DNA of 64,000 bases from the NCBI GenBank assembly GCA_030743005.1, contig JASLTG010000014.1, positions 16,677 to 80,676 of the forward strand, given 5' to 3'. Position numbers and translations under genes: made by a program. Below are positions 1 to 8,293 of the stretch, piece by piece. The stretch is from Acidimicrobiales bacterium. Its GTDB lineage: Bacteria > Actinomycetota > Acidimicrobiia > Acidimicrobiales > Poriferisodalaceae. How positions within the stretch are numbered: position 1 is the stretch's first letter; the number at the start of each line of letters is the position of its first letter. The notes under the pieces were generated by a model. It worked only from the letters and a program-made list of their open reading frames with translations, had not been told where the DNA came from and did no database searches.

Positions 1-480
1 GAAATATTGCTCAAAAAGGGGGTCAAAGTGCTCCCTTTGATGAGAGGTGCCGGTGGACGCGACATCCACCCGAGCTCGACCCACGGAGTGCTGATCAGGG
101 TTTACCCCGACGGTTCGGTAACGCAACCAGAACATCCCTCAAGTGCAGCCCCTCACTACACAGGTATCCAGAAGGTGCTTATTGCAACTCACGATGCCAG
201 CCTGGCAGGTGACGTTTATGCCAATGGACTAGGTCTTGTATCTGATTCACCACATATCGATACAGACCGCGGAGTTCTGACATGTGTGGTTCGCCCACCA
301 AAGGGAGGCGTTATCGAGCTCATTTCACCCGTCGACTCTTCACAAGAAACCGCGCAAGAACTGGAATCATTCCTTAACGACAAAGGTGAAGGTATCTGGG
401 CGTTGGAACTCAACGCCGATGGAGACGTGACACAAGACGATTTTCAAATCTTCGGAACTCGCTTTTTGATCTCGAAATAA
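1..480 (+). CDS. VOC-superfamily protein, 5' end cut off by the window edge
   Basis: The frame is open from the first base, so the N-terminus lies outside the window; a TTG at 7 is an internal codon rather than a convincing start. About 159 codons remain, ending at TAA 478-480. The visible part shows the HGVLIRVYP strand typical of glyoxalase-like modules, then a second module beginning IQKVLIATHD with an ALxxG-like segment and ending in a GGVIELISP strand. This resembles two-module VOC enzymes (glyoxalase, epimerase or extradiol dioxygenase folds). Neither metal ligands nor substrate can be assigned from the fragment. It precedes the monooxygenase at 573 on the same strand by 92 bases. Confidence 0.7.
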   Translation, partial: EILLKKGVKVLPLMRGAGGRDIHPSSTHGVLIRVYPDGSVTQPEHPSSAAPHYTGIQKVLIATHDASLAGDVYANGLGLVSDSPHIDTDRGVLTCVVRPPKGGVIELISPVDSSQETAQELESFLNDKGEGIWALELNADGDVTQDDFQIFGTRFLISK

Positions 481-572
481 CACAACAAGCGTTCGCTTCA
501 CTCAATCAGGCGAGACGAGCACCAAGCGTCGTATCATGAAGACATATCGCGAAAGTGCAAGGGAATTCAGAC

Positions 573-2234
573 ATGACTAACGACGCTGAATTGGATTATG
601 AAGTCGTTGTTGTGGGTGCAGGCGTCGCCGGCATCTACCAAATCAAGCGACTGACAGACATGGGAATCAAGGCGACTGTGTTAGAGGCCGACCCTGATTT
701 AGGGGGCACCTGGTACAACAATCGTTACCCGGGTGCACGGTTCGACTCGGAAAGCTACACCTACGGCTACTCGTTCTCTCGGGAGGTTCTCAACGAGTGG
801 CACTGGAAAGAGATGTTCTCCGGGCAGCCCGAAAATCTCAAGTACCTCAACTTCGTCGCAGATAAATTCAATTTGCGAGAACATATGCAATTCGACTGTC
901 GCGTCCAGTCAGCCGTCTTTGACGAAACAAACGAATTATGGAAAATCCAGGTATCCGACGGACGCGCCCTAACCTGTCGAATTCTCATCCTTGCGTTAGG
1001 CCTACTCTCCCAACCGACCATGCCTCGGATCGAAGGGGTAGAAAACTTCAAGGGACGTTCGTGGCATACCTATGGGTGGCCACATGAAGAAGTTGACCTC
1101 AGCGATCAACGCGTCGGCATCATCGGCACTGGCGCAACAGCCATCCAAGTCATCGGTGAGATAGCCGACAAGGTCGGTGAGCTAACCGTTTTCCAACGAC
1201 GACCCAACTGGGTAGCTCCACTCAACAACAGCGAAATCAGCGCCGAACAGATGGAAGACATCCGCGAACGGTACGACGAGATCTTCGAAACCTGCGCTCG
1301 CACCCCGGGTGGTTTCGAACACGAACCAGACCGACGAGGCTTCTATGAGGTCACTCAAGAAGAACGCTACGAACTTTGGGATCGCCTCTATGACGAATCA
1401 GGTTTCAGTATTTGGTTGAAAAACTTCCGAGAAATTTTCACCGACGAAGAAGCCAATGCGGAAGTATCTGCATACATAGCTGAACGCATACGCGGCCGAG
1501 TTGACGACCCAGCTATCGCAGAAAAACTGATCCCTAAAGACCATGGTTTTGGCGTTCAACGAGTGCCAATGGAAACTGGCTACTTAGAGGCATACAACCG
1601 AGGCAACGTCCGCCTTGTTGACATCAACGAGACCCCGTTGGAGCGAATAACCGAAAAAGGAATTCGTACCACCGAACAAGAATTTGAGTTCGACATAATC
1701 GTGTATGCGACAGGATTCGATGCGATCACCGGTTCGTTCGACCACATCGACATTCGAGGCCGAGACGGACTCACCCTTAGAGAAAAATGGTTCGATAACC
1801 CCACCACCTTCCTAGGGATGATGGTCTCAGGATTTCCTAACTTATTGATGCCCTCAGGACCTCAGAGCGGCTCCGCTTCCACGAATTATCCGCGCGGCAT
1901 TGAAAACGGGGTGAACTGGTGCACCGAACTGCTCGACTACATGTCGGAACGAGACCTCAAGTATCTCGAAGCAACTGAAGATGCAGAGAAACGTTGGACC
2001 GATCACGTCGTCAAAATGTATTCAGTGATGCTGATGCGCAAAGCCCAGTCCTGGTTCACCGGCTACAACAGCAACGTCGAAGGCCATGAAGCTGGGAAAG
2101 TCCGCTACATGGTTTACAACGGCGGAACCCCCAAATATGTTGCATCGCTCAACGACGTCGCATCCAACGATTATGAAGGCATCCGTTTCACCGCCGACAC
2201 CAAAGATCCCAGCGACGTCATAGCTGCCGGCTGA
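573..2234 (+). CDS. Baeyer-Villiger flavin monooxygenase (cyclohexanone monooxygenase type)
   Basis: Predicted FAD- and NADPH-dependent oxygenase that inserts an oxygen next to a ketone, giving an ester or lactone. An FAD-binding GAGVAG lies at residues 15-20, GGTWYNNRYPGARFD follows near 47-61, the Baeyer-Villiger fingerprint FKGRSWHTYGWP starts at residue 159, and a second Rossmann motif GTGATA lies near 186. The C-terminal YATGFD and FPNLLMPSGPQSG segments are family landmarks. The length of 553 residues is normal. I use the ATG at 573 because AAGGGA sits eight bases upstream; an in-frame GTG at 555 is less likely. The substrate is unknown; neighbouring acyl-CoA enzymes suggest catabolism of cyclic or branched ketones (inference). 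Confidence 0.92.
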   Translation: MTNDAELDYEVVVVGAGVAGIYQIKRLTDMGIKATVLEADPDLGGTWYNNRYPGARFDSESYTYGYSFSREVLNEWHWKEMFSGQPENLKYLNFVADKFNLREHMQFDCRVQSAVFDETNELWKIQVSDGRALTCRILILALGLLSQPTMPRIEGVENFKGRSWHTYGWPHEEVDLSDQRVGIIGTGATAIQVIGEIADKVGELTVFQRRPNWVAPLNNSEISAEQMEDIRERYDEIFETCARTPGGFEHEPDRRGFYEVTQEERYELWDRLYDESGFSIWLKNFREIFTDEEANAEVSAYIAERIRGRVDDPAIAEKLIPKDHGFGVQRVPMETGYLEAYNRGNVRLVDINETPLERITEKGIRTTEQEFEFDIIVYATGFDAITGSFDHIDIRGRDGLTLREKWFDNPTTFLGMMVSGFPNLLMPSGPQSGSASTNYPRGIENGVNWCTELLDYMSERDLKYLEATEDAEKRWTDHVVKMYSVMLMRKAQSWFTGYNSNVEGHEAGKVRYMVYNGGTPKYVASLNDVASNDYEGIRFTADTKDPSDVIAAG

Positions 2235-2269
2235 AACCTCTCATTTCAGAGGTCGGAGAATTCCGCCAG

Positions 2270-2920
2270 CTACAGGTTGTCGTCGCGAGTCGCGAGCTCA
2301 CTGATATTGCCCACACAGTCGGGACACAGGTGCCGACGATCATAAACACTTTCATTGCGGAGACGACCGAACCGGTCAGCCCACCGTTCATTCCACAGAA
2401 CTGCATCATCTTGCTCATGATCTGGAAATAACGAAAAACTAACACCGCAGAGCTGGCACACAACAAGACCTAACTGGTGCAACAAGGACGCCCGCATCCG
2501 CTGGGTAGGATGGTTCAACGGCGCGGGAACTGTTCTGTGGCAACGCCTATCGCTATCAATCCGAAGCAGGCCTATACCCAGATACAACGCCGTATCAATC
2601 TGCTCGTCGGTGAATTCTTCACTCCCCAGATAGCACGCCAAATACGTCCGATCTGCATGGACTGACTGGGCGCTTGTCTCACCACACACCGAAGTAAATC
2701 TCTTGGTAGAAGGCCGAATTAGGACCGTGATCAGTTCAAAGTCTCCAACAAGGTAACCACCGACATGGCGGATACCTACGGCGTCTGGACGAGGGTCACG
2801 GATAGTTTTGGGACTGTCGGGCGTCAGGAGACATCCGAGACCAGACGGATCAGACAGCCAAGAAGACACAGCGTCCTTCAAGGCCAGTTCGTCGACTTTG
2901 TTTGTTGTTGGGCGAGTCAT
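2270..2920 (-). CDS. Hypothetical protein with zinc-ribbon Cys pairs, possible nuclease-fold
   Basis: I do not recognise this 216-residue protein. Two Cys pairs (CQLC and CPDC near the C-terminus, about 35 residues apart) look like a zinc ribbon. The middle part has a DFELITVLI strand, then HADRTYLACY, then ALYLGIGLLRID. This order resembles the core of PD-(D/E)XK nuclease-fold families in which a 'DR.YLA' strand precedes a 'GIGLL' strand, but the EXK signature itself is not clear, so a nuclease role is only a guess. It is convergent with the monooxygenase gene and divergent from the nitroreductase gene. Confidence 0.7.
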   Translation of the reverse strand: MTRPTTNKVDELALKDAVSSWLSDPSGLGCLLTPDSPKTIRDPRPDAVGIRHVGGYLVGDFELITVLIRPSTKRFTSVCGETSAQSVHADRTYLACYLGSEEFTDEQIDTALYLGIGLLRIDSDRRCHRTVPAPLNHPTQRMRASLLHQLGLVVCQLCGVSFSLFPDHEQDDAVLWNERWADRFGRLRNESVYDRRHLCPDCVGNISELATRDDNL

Positions 2921-2987
2921 GTCGATTAGCCAGACTACTAATGCCGGGTCAACTGTCCTAACTGATTCCTTCTAGCCGACTTTGTTC

Positions 2988-2993
2988 TAGAGT
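2988..2993 (+). promoter_or_regulatory. -10-like box, leaderless start of nitroreductase
   Basis: TAGAGT ends six bases before the ATG at 3000, and no Shine-Dalgarno sequence is present, so the transcript probably begins at the start codon. Confidence 0.45.
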
Positions 2994-2999
2994 CGAATT

Positions 3000-3815
3000 A
3001 TGAAGTTGTTCTCACAGGGGAAACTCGATACCAAAAAGCTTCAAAATTTTGTCGGACTCGCAAGTTCACGAAGAAGCGTTAGAAGCTTCGACCCAGGAGA
3101 GCGAGTACCTAGAGAGACGTTAGAGAAAATTGCTGATGCCGGGCGTTGGGCCCCTTCAGGAGCAAATTCCCAACCATGGGAAATATGTGTGATCGAAGAC
3201 CCGGAACGAGTACGAGAAGTCGCGTCTGTGATGGCAAGTCAAGCTGATCGACTCAACGAACACTGCAAGGGATTCCCTCATGTCCACAAGAAACACTGGG
3301 TCCACGACTCGGTTGCATTGATGGCCGTCTTCGTTGACCCCCGTTGGGCCGACACATACCCAGTAGCGCTTGACTCCGACCTCGATCGAATTGAGTACGC
3401 GGAGAATCGCTCCAATATCTTGCTCGTCTCGGTGGGAGCAGCGATTCAAAACCTGCAACTAGCTACAACAGCGGTAGGTCTGACCAGTGCATGGCTTTCG
3501 GGCGGAGGTGAACCCGAAACAGCTCGGGCATTACAAACACTGCTTGGTTTTCCCTCTAGCCATATTCCCTATGGCATTGTTCCTATTGGGTGGCCCCGCC
3601 GAAAAGCGGAGAGCCGATGGCGGCGGCCAATTGACGAAGTGATCCATTGGAACCAGGCGGTAGACACAAACTTACGGAGCCAGGATGACATCGATCACTA
3701 CCTCGCTAAAGAGCGTCGACACTCAATTTATAAAGACGCAGAAGCTAGAGATCAGCACGTAGAAAAGATGCCTACCGACGGAGAAATCGACGCAGTAGAC
3801 GACGGAAATCAGTGA
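3000..3815 (+). CDS. Nitroreductase-family FMN oxidoreductase
   Basis: Flavin (FMN) oxidoreductase of the nitroreductase superfamily, cytosolic and usually dimeric. The N-terminal SRRSVRSF stretch and the WAPSGANSQPWE motif (near residue 51) are the FMN phosphate and ring-binding signature. A GAAIQNLQLAT helix and a GIVPIGWP strand further along are also typical. Length 271 residues is within range, with a polar C-terminal tail of about 50 residues beyond the core. Substrate cannot be inferred: family members reduce nitroaromatics, quinones or flavins or dehalogenate. The gene is transcribed away from 2270-2920 and its last 44 bases overlap the opposite-strand gene ending at 3772. Confidence 0.9.
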   Translation: MKLFSQGKLDTKKLQNFVGLASSRRSVRSFDPGERVPRETLEKIADAGRWAPSGANSQPWEICVIEDPERVREVASVMASQADRLNEHCKGFPHVHKKHWVHDSVALMAVFVDPRWADTYPVALDSDLDRIEYAENRSNILLVSVGAAIQNLQLATTAVGLTSAWLSGGGEPETARALQTLLGFPSSHIPYGIVPIGWPRRKAESRWRRPIDEVIHWNQAVDTNLRSQDDIDHYLAKERRHSIYKDAEARDQHVEKMPTDGEIDAVDDGNQ

Positions 3816-4074
3816 ACCCTTCACCGCGTTGAGTGTCGCGTTCTCTGAGCTCTGCTAGCGATCCGCAGCCGCAATCTTCTATTTCAGGGTCGCCCAGATG
3901 GCGATGCGGGCATCCCAGTTGATGGTCAAGAAACACGACGCATTCGTACTTGTTACCCGTGGGACCCACTCGCATATAGCGCTGAGCGCCCCCAGCGAAC
4001 CTTCTGTCGAACTTCATGAACCGAGCGTAGCCTCCGAACGACTCACACTGATGCAGCGAAATACCACCCACCAA
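3772..4074 (-). CDS. Small cysteine-containing hypothetical protein
   Basis: A 100-codon frame fills most of the 328-base gap between two plus-strand genes. I think it is real because the TTG start at 4074 has AAGGTGG seven bases upstream and because the protein is well ordered: a RYMRVGPTG segment, GCPHRH, and a Cys cluster DCGCGSL. The four Cys and nearby His residues could bind a metal (inference). Its 3' end overlaps the nitroreductase gene by 44 bases on the other strand. No family is recognised. A competing plus-strand frame at 3898-4113 looks less protein-like. Confidence 0.5.
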   Translation of the reverse strand: MVGGISLHQCESFGGYARFMKFDRRFAGGAQRYMRVGPTGNKYECVVFLDHQLGCPHRHLGDPEIEDCGCGSLAELRERDTQRGEGFTDFRRLLRRFLRR

Positions 4075-4143
4075 AGGCCGGCCACCTTGCTTTGGCGCGG
4101 CGCAACGGTTTGACTGGTTTCAAGTCAAGAGAAAGGCATTCAA

Positions 4144-4461
4144 GTGATATCTGTTGCAACTCGTTGGGAAGGCACTCCTGAAGCAATGCGTGCTGTTGAG
4201 GCGGGATCTCGAGCCGCTAAAGCTCAACACGAATCGTGGGGTGCGAAGAACCCTCGTCTTATGAGACCTGTCACCGGAACTGGCGGCATGGAGATGGCTT
4301 TGTACGTCACCGATTTTGAGTCGATGGAAGATTACGGACGTTTTTGGGATCAAGTTTCGGCCAGTGATTGGTTCGTTCAGCTGCAGACAGATGTAGCAGC
4401 GGCGTTCCCAGGACTTCGGATGGCAGACACAGTCGTCATGTATGACGCGATTGCCGACTGA
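4144..4461 (+). CDS. Small dimeric alpha/beta-barrel (NIPSNAP-like) protein
   Basis: This 105-residue protein resembles the dimeric ferredoxin-like barrel families (NIPSNAP and related). It has an ISVATRWEG first strand, a GGMEMALYVTDFES second strand with a following helix containing YGRFWDQV, and a final DTVVMYDAI strand. No catalytic residue is evident. GTG at 4144 is preceded by AGAAAGG with a seven-base gap. Two further small proteins of possibly similar fold lie at 6121 and 6540. Function unknown. Confidence 0.75.
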   Translation: MISVATRWEGTPEAMRAVEAGSRAAKAQHESWGAKNPRLMRPVTGTGGMEMALYVTDFESMEDYGRFWDQVSASDWFVQLQTDVAAAFPGLRMADTVVMYDAIAD

Positions 4462-4481
4462 AGATCATATCGACGACAGAT

Positions 4482-4522
4482 AAAACGCCTGCAGCCTGCT
4501 CTACGAATGGAGCGGCCGCAGG
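4482..4522 (-). terminator. Rho-independent-like terminator after the cold shock gene
   Basis: Arms 4510-4522 and 4488-4501 pair as a GC-rich hairpin with one mismatch and one bulged base around an eight-base loop. Read on the minus strand it is followed by a TTTT run at 4485-4482. It sits 26 bases beyond the csp stop codon. It may also help end transcription of the converging gene at 4144. Confidence 0.5.
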
Positions 4523-4548
4523 GTTATCTAGAATTAATGTTGCTAGCT

Positions 4549-4749
4549 CTAAACGGCACGCACATTCTGGGCTTCTTCGCCCTTGCGGCCTTCACCAATC
4601 TCAAATTCGACCGTTTGGCCTTCCTCCAAAGAGCGGTATCCCGACCCTTCGATGTTTGAGTAGTGAACGAAGACGTCTGCTCCGTCTTCACGCGATATAA
4701 ATCCGAAGCCCTTCTGAGCGTTGAAGAACTTCACTGTTCCTTGTGGCAT
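4549..4749 (-). CDS. Cold shock protein, CspA family
   Basis: A 66-residue single OB-fold RNA/DNA chaperone. RNP1 is KGFGFI (residues 13-18) and RNP2 is VFVHY (residues 26-30). The opening GTVKFFNAQ and the closing AQNVRAV match the family from end to end. It binds single-stranded RNA and melts structure during cold or growth transitions. The ATG has GAGGG seven bases upstream. The long untranslated leader (promoter candidate near 4803-4831) is usual for csp genes and may give temperature-dependent control (inference). Confidence 0.97.
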   Translation of the reverse strand: MPQGTVKFFNAQKGFGFISREDGADVFVHYSNIEGSGYRSLEEGQTVEFEIGEGRKGEEAQNVRAV

Positions 4750-4802
4750 TGATTGCCCTCAATTTCTTTCTACACGAGTGCAAAATAAGTCTGCACCCCC
4801 TG

Positions 4803-4831
4803 ACCCTACAGAGCGTTACCGCGATCACCAA
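4803..4831 (-). promoter_or_regulatory. Candidate sigma-A promoter for the cold shock gene
   Basis: On the minus strand TTGGTG (4831-4826) and TAGGGT (4808-4803) are separated by 17 bases. Transcription would start near 4796, leaving a leader of about 45 bases before the ATG at 4749. Confidence 0.35.
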
Positions 4832-4870
4832 TAAGAAAGCGGACTTTCAGCGGTAGGGGCTGGACCGCTG

Positions 4871-6091
4871 CTACTTGTCTGCGCTCATCAATAAAGCCGC
4901 CAGATAAGTCGTAATGGGAAGAGCTGCCACAAGTCCGATTGACCCACACAGAGTCCTAACTAGCTCAATAGCAATCAATTCGGAGTTAGCAACATCTGCG
5001 AGAGACTGTTCAGAGACAGCGAACAATAGAAGCAGAGGGATGCTTGAGCCCGCATAAGCCAACAAGAGGGTGTTGACCGTTGATGCAATGTGCTCTCTGC
5101 CGACGCGTAGTCCAGACATTGTCAATTGCGTTGCCGATAACTCATTGTCGCGAGCACGAAGTTCCAACACCGTGGCCGCTTGAGTGACCGTCACATCATC
5201 TAGCGCCCCCAAAGCCGCAATTATGGTGCCTCCCAAAAGAAGGCCTCGCACATCAAGACTTTCCGCCAGAAACGGCAGCACAAATGCTTCCTCACTCGAA
5301 TAGCCAGAGAATTTCGCGAGCTCAAAAAAGGCCCACGAAATACCTAACGTCAACCCCAAAGCGATCAGAGTCCCGGCGAGCGCAACCGTTGTCATAAGGC
5401 TAAAACCATGAGTGAAATACAAACTGAAGAAGGCAATCGCTGCTGCAGCTACGACGCACACCAAGACGGGGTCGTTCCCATCAAGAACCGACGGCGCGAC
5501 AAACTTGACCAGCATTAGGACGGTTCCACCCATGGCGAACAGTGCCAGCAAACCACGAACCCTGGCCAAACAAATAACCGTGACCGCAAATATCAGGATT
5601 AGCCACCAAAGAGAGGCCATCCGATCTCGGTCTTGGTAGTAGTAAGAATTCGTAACGGGATCAAAGCCCAAAATCACACTGTCGCCGACTGCTAACTGCG
5701 GAAAGGTCGGGTCAAATGACGTGTTGACTTCTGGCAAAACGACTAGTGAACCGCTTTCGGGACCTTCTTGTACGACAACGGTCACGTTGCGGCAGACCTC
5801 AACTTCAGAAGAAATTGAATAGCCGCAACTGGATTCGCTGGCTTCATGAACTGTTGCCTTAAGCAACTCGGAAGTTAAGGCAATGTCTTGGGCATTTCTT
5901 CGTATTTCTTCAGATCTTTCGGCGTTGGGCCAAAGGGCAAAAATACCAATAAGAGTGGCGACTGCCGCCATAACTAGCAGCGTGGCGATGAGACGAAAGA
6001 CCAGTGACTTCCTCACAGCATCCCGTCCCCAAGAAGGAGATGACGAGTGAGTGTGAGGAACACTGTGTGATTCAAATTCGTTCTGACTCAT
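4871..6091 (-). CDS. YibE/F-like integral membrane protein
   Basis: A 406-residue multipass protein of the YibE/F family, whose function is not established. The first 25 residues are polar, a transmembrane helix follows (about 29-51), then an extracytoplasmic domain of about 100 residues with two Cys (SSCGYS and EVCRNV) that could form a disulfide, then about seven more hydrophobic segments. The family block GALDDVTVTQAATVLEL and the GREHIASTVNTLLLAYAG stretch are clear. AAAGG precedes the ATG. It lies downstream of the csp gene's promoter region and behind the NIPSNAP-type gene at 6121 on the same strand. Confidence 0.88.
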   Translation of the reverse strand: MSQNEFESHSVPHTHSSSPSWGRDAVRKSLVFRLIATLLVMAAVATLIGIFALWPNAERSEEIRRNAQDIALTSELLKATVHEASESSCGYSISSEVEVCRNVTVVVQEGPESGSLVVLPEVNTSFDPTFPQLAVGDSVILGFDPVTNSYYYQDRDRMASLWWLILIFAVTVICLARVRGLLALFAMGGTVLMLVKFVAPSVLDGNDPVLVCVVAAAAIAFFSLYFTHGFSLMTTVALAGTLIALGLTLGISWAFFELAKFSGYSSEEAFVLPFLAESLDVRGLLLGGTIIAALGALDDVTVTQAATVLELRARDNELSATQLTMSGLRVGREHIASTVNTLLLAYAGSSIPLLLLFAVSEQSLADVANSELIAIELVRTLCGSIGLVAALPITTYLAALLMSADK

Positions 6092-6120
6092 TCAACCTTT
6101 CAAGTTGGAGCATCTCCGGT

Positions 6121-6453
6121 TCAGGGTCTCGGGCCCCAAGGAGCTGACTGCATGAGTTGTATTTCTTGTCTTTGCAGCAAAGGTCGGAGCTGAACTGCGA
6201 AAGCCATGAAATCGTCGTCGTTAAACAAATTTTTCCAAAATGCGCGCCGCTCGCCATCGCTACTGAAGCGCCACAGATGAATGAGTTGGTGGAGTGGTCC
6301 GGTGTCCGAAACGAAGTAACCGACCAGGAACTCAGAGTGACCTCCAGCTTCGAGGGCTGGCCATCCCTCGTTGGAGTACAACTCCAGGACCTTGCTCATT
6401 TGGCCGACGTTTACGTCGTAGGTTCGGCGTTCGTACAGTTCTAGTTCAGCCAT
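6121..6453 (-). CDS. NIPSNAP-family protein
   Basis: A 110-residue dimeric alpha/beta-barrel protein. The ELYERRTYDVNVG opening, GYFVSDTGPLHQLIHLWRF middle strand and the terminal MQSAPWGP segment are characteristic of NIPSNAP domains. The biochemical role of bacterial NIPSNAP proteins is unclear. No Shine-Dalgarno is seen; instead a TAGGGT box sits six bases before the ATG, suggesting a leaderless mRNA. It is 29 bases upstream of the YibE/F gene and may be cotranscribed with it. Confidence 0.85.
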   Translation of the reverse strand: MAELELYERRTYDVNVGQMSKVLELYSNEGWPALEAGGHSEFLVGYFVSDTGPLHQLIHLWRFSSDGERRAFWKNLFNDDDFMAFAVQLRPLLQRQEIQLMQSAPWGPRP

Positions 6454-6459
6454 AACAAA

Positions 6460-6465
6460 ACCCTA
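6460..6465 (-). promoter_or_regulatory. -10-like box, leaderless start of NIPSNAP gene
   Basis: TAGGGT on the minus strand, six bases before the ATG at 6453. Confidence 0.45.
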
Positions 6466-6539
6466 GCCTGCCCAATTTAATTGGACCTTGTGTCTGACGT
6501 GACACGGCAGCAACGAGCGGTCGCTGATAGCTGCTGATG

Positions 6540-6827
6540 TCAACGAGTCCACTCGTGATGAACGTCAAGATTTCTGTAAGTGACGTCTGTCGTTGCTTGC
6601 GCCTCAGCCGCACCTTCTTGAGTCGCGTCTAGTTCGTTGTTGTCTGTCGCCGAATCCCATGATTCGAACTCCACAATGCTCACAATCTTGTCGGGAGCAT
6701 CGCGATCAGCGCAAAGGATGAGTTTCTTAACCTTGGTTTCGTCGCCGGCGCTCTCGAAATAGCCCTCAATTTCAGCCCGGGCTTCTTCCATATCTCCAGA
6801 TTGCTCCACTACTTGAATAAATTTCAT
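6540..6827 (-). CDS. Small hypothetical protein, possible ferredoxin-like barrel
   Basis: A 95-residue protein starting MKFIQVVE. The strand-helix-strand order (FIQVVE, an acidic helix, VKKLILCADRD, KIVSIVEFESW, helix, VTYRNLDV) resembles dimeric alpha/beta-barrel monooxygenase-like or stress-response proteins, but no active-site residue can be named. The frame is open further upstream, but that part is Arg-rich and unlike protein; AAGGTGA lies just before two consecutive ATG codons (6830, 6827), and 6827 gives the better spacing. Same strand as the NIPSNAP gene, 86 bases upstream of it. Confidence 0.7.
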   Translation of the reverse strand: MKFIQVVEQSGDMEEARAEIEGYFESAGDETKVKKLILCADRDAPDKIVSIVEFESWDSATDNNELDATQEGAAEAQATTDVTYRNLDVHHEWTR

Positions 6828-7042
6828 CATTTCACCTTCGTAAGATCTGATGGATACTGAACTTGACGCCTTCGTTCTAGCAGGCGTTTCAATCCGTGCC
6901 AAAGCAGCCCGGAGGACAGATCGTCGGATTTGAAGCTCAATCAGAGTGAATGAAAAACGACTGAACGTCCACAAATTGCTTGTCGCAAATGATGTAATTG
7001 GATCCGGTCCCCATAGCCAATCATGTAGGAGCTTGAAGCTAG

Positions 7043-7759
7043 ATGTCCTCGGAAATTAATGACCTGGAACGATTGATTGCCTTACGAGACTCAGGCGAAA
7101 TTGACGAAACAGAGTTCAACACCTTGAAACAACAGTTGTTGACTCCAGCAACGACCGAACCGCCAAACAGTGAGGAGCGCAAACAACTGGTAGGCCTCAC
7201 GGTGGTAGTGACGCTTTTGGTTTGTGGTGCAGTGTTCGGTATCTACAAAGCGGTCTCTGGTTCCTCAGAGGACAGACCCACACAAGAACAAGTGTTCATC
7301 GACCAATTTGTTTCAACCGGAGTGGCAACAGATTTCGGTGGACTGGGCGAAATCGGGTTTGGGTCCTCAGATGCCCGCTGCGTCGGCGGAGGTCTTGTCG
7401 ACCGAGTGGGCATGGACGCTCTGAACGCCACTGGTGTCGCTTGGTTGACCTCAGATGAGCTTCCACCCGAGTTCACGACACCGTTCCTTGAATCAATGAG
7501 TGACTGCGTTGACCTTAAAGAACTTGCGGCAATCGGCATGGCCGAAGGAGCTGAGATCGATGTGGAATTGTTCGAATGTGCGTTAGAAGATCTCTCCGAA
7601 ATGGAATTGATTCAACTGTTGTCGGTACCAACCGATGACTTCGAGTTCGATGAGGACGCGGCGGCCCGAATCTTGTTCCCAGTGATAGGAAACCTGTTCG
7701 ATTGTGCAGCCGAACTGCCTGACGTCGACCTTGACAAACTTATGGATTTTGACTGGTAG
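7043..7759 (+). CDS. Membrane-anchored SHOCT-domain hypothetical protein
   Basis: The first 30 or so residues form a SHOCT-type short helical module (LERLIALRDSGEIDETEF). A linker leads to a single transmembrane helix at about residues 51-72. An acidic extracytoplasmic part of about 160 residues follows, containing four Cys (ARCVGG, SDCVDL, FECALE, FDCAAE) that could form two disulfides. I do not recognise the outer domain. AGGAG lies about eleven bases before the ATG. The last 20 bases overlap the converging gene at 7740. Confidence 0.75.
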   Translation: MSSEINDLERLIALRDSGEIDETEFNTLKQQLLTPATTEPPNSEERKQLVGLTVVVTLLVCGAVFGIYKAVSGSSEDRPTQEQVFIDQFVSTGVATDFGGLGEIGFGSSDARCVGGGLVDRVGMDALNATGVAWLTSDELPPEFTTPFLESMSDCVDLKELAAIGMAEGAEIDVELFECALEDLSEMELIQLLSVPTDDFEFDEDAAARILFPVIGNLFDCAAELPDVDLDKLMDFDW

Positions 7760-8168
7760 AACCGCTTTGTCGACCTACATGTGATCCATAAAAGTGGATA
7801 GCGCCAGCGATGATGCATGCCCACGCCCCCCAGGCTAAGAACGAAGTTTCAAGGATCAGCTTCAACAAAAGAGCGGCCAACATCACCGCATTAACGATAA
7901 AGAGCACCTCTTCCCAGGTTTTACCTTGAGGGCTTTCTGGAAGTTTGTCGCTACCGAGTACATGAGCAAACGAGATCAGCAGAGAAATTGCCACCGCAAG
8001 AAGTGCGACAATCCCCAACAGAGCATTCGGTGCTTGAATCGCAGATTGAGACAAGCCCCAAGATCCGCTCCCGAATTGGTGCCAAGGAGCGAAAATTAAG
8101 AACAGAAAAAGAATTGGGCCGCTAGGCAACATCAATTGAAATCGGCGATCAAGGTTTTGAAAATCCAT
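7740..8168 (-). CDS. Hypothetical four-helix membrane protein
   Basis: About 142 residues with four hydrophobic stretches (near GPILFLFLIFAPW, LLGIVALLAVAISLLI, VLFIVNAVMLAALLL and WGAWACIIAGAIHFYG), so an integral inner-membrane protein. The final 15 residues are polar. No family is recognised. I start at the second of two close ATG codons (8168) because AGAGGA lies six bases upstream of it; the frame is open upstream but that part is not hydrophobic or conserved-looking. It converges with and overlaps the SHOCT gene by 20 bases. Confidence 0.7.
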   Translation of the reverse strand: MDFQNLDRRFQLMLPSGPILFLFLIFAPWHQFGSGSWGLSQSAIQAPNALLGIVALLAVAISLLISFAHVLGSDKLPESPQGKTWEEVLFIVNAVMLAALLLKLILETSFLAWGAWACIIAGAIHFYGSHVGRQSGSTSQNP

Positions 8169-8281
8169 ATCCATTCCTCTATTCGGGAAGCCAGGTATCC
8201 AGTGATGATAAGGGATAGATGAGTCCCGGAAAGTGAATTGAAACGTCTCCGGACTCCTGAATGTCTGAATCACCGCTGGTC

Positions 8282-8287
8282 TAGAGT
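8282..8287 (+). promoter_or_regulatory. -10-like box, leaderless start of PaaI-type thioesterase
   Basis: TAGAGT followed by six bases and the ATG at 8294; the same hexamer is used before the nitroreductase gene. Confidence 0.45.
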
Positions 8288-8293
8288 CATCAG

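Noticed and set aside
3898..4113. Plus-strand 71-codon frame opposite gene 3772-4074
   Set aside because: No Shine-Dalgarno or -10 box with correct spacing and a less protein-like composition than the minus-strand frame.
6828..6974. N-terminal extension of the small protein ending at 6540
   Set aside because: The added part is Arg- and Ser-rich and unlike a domain; a good ribosome site lies before the ATG pair at 6830/6827.
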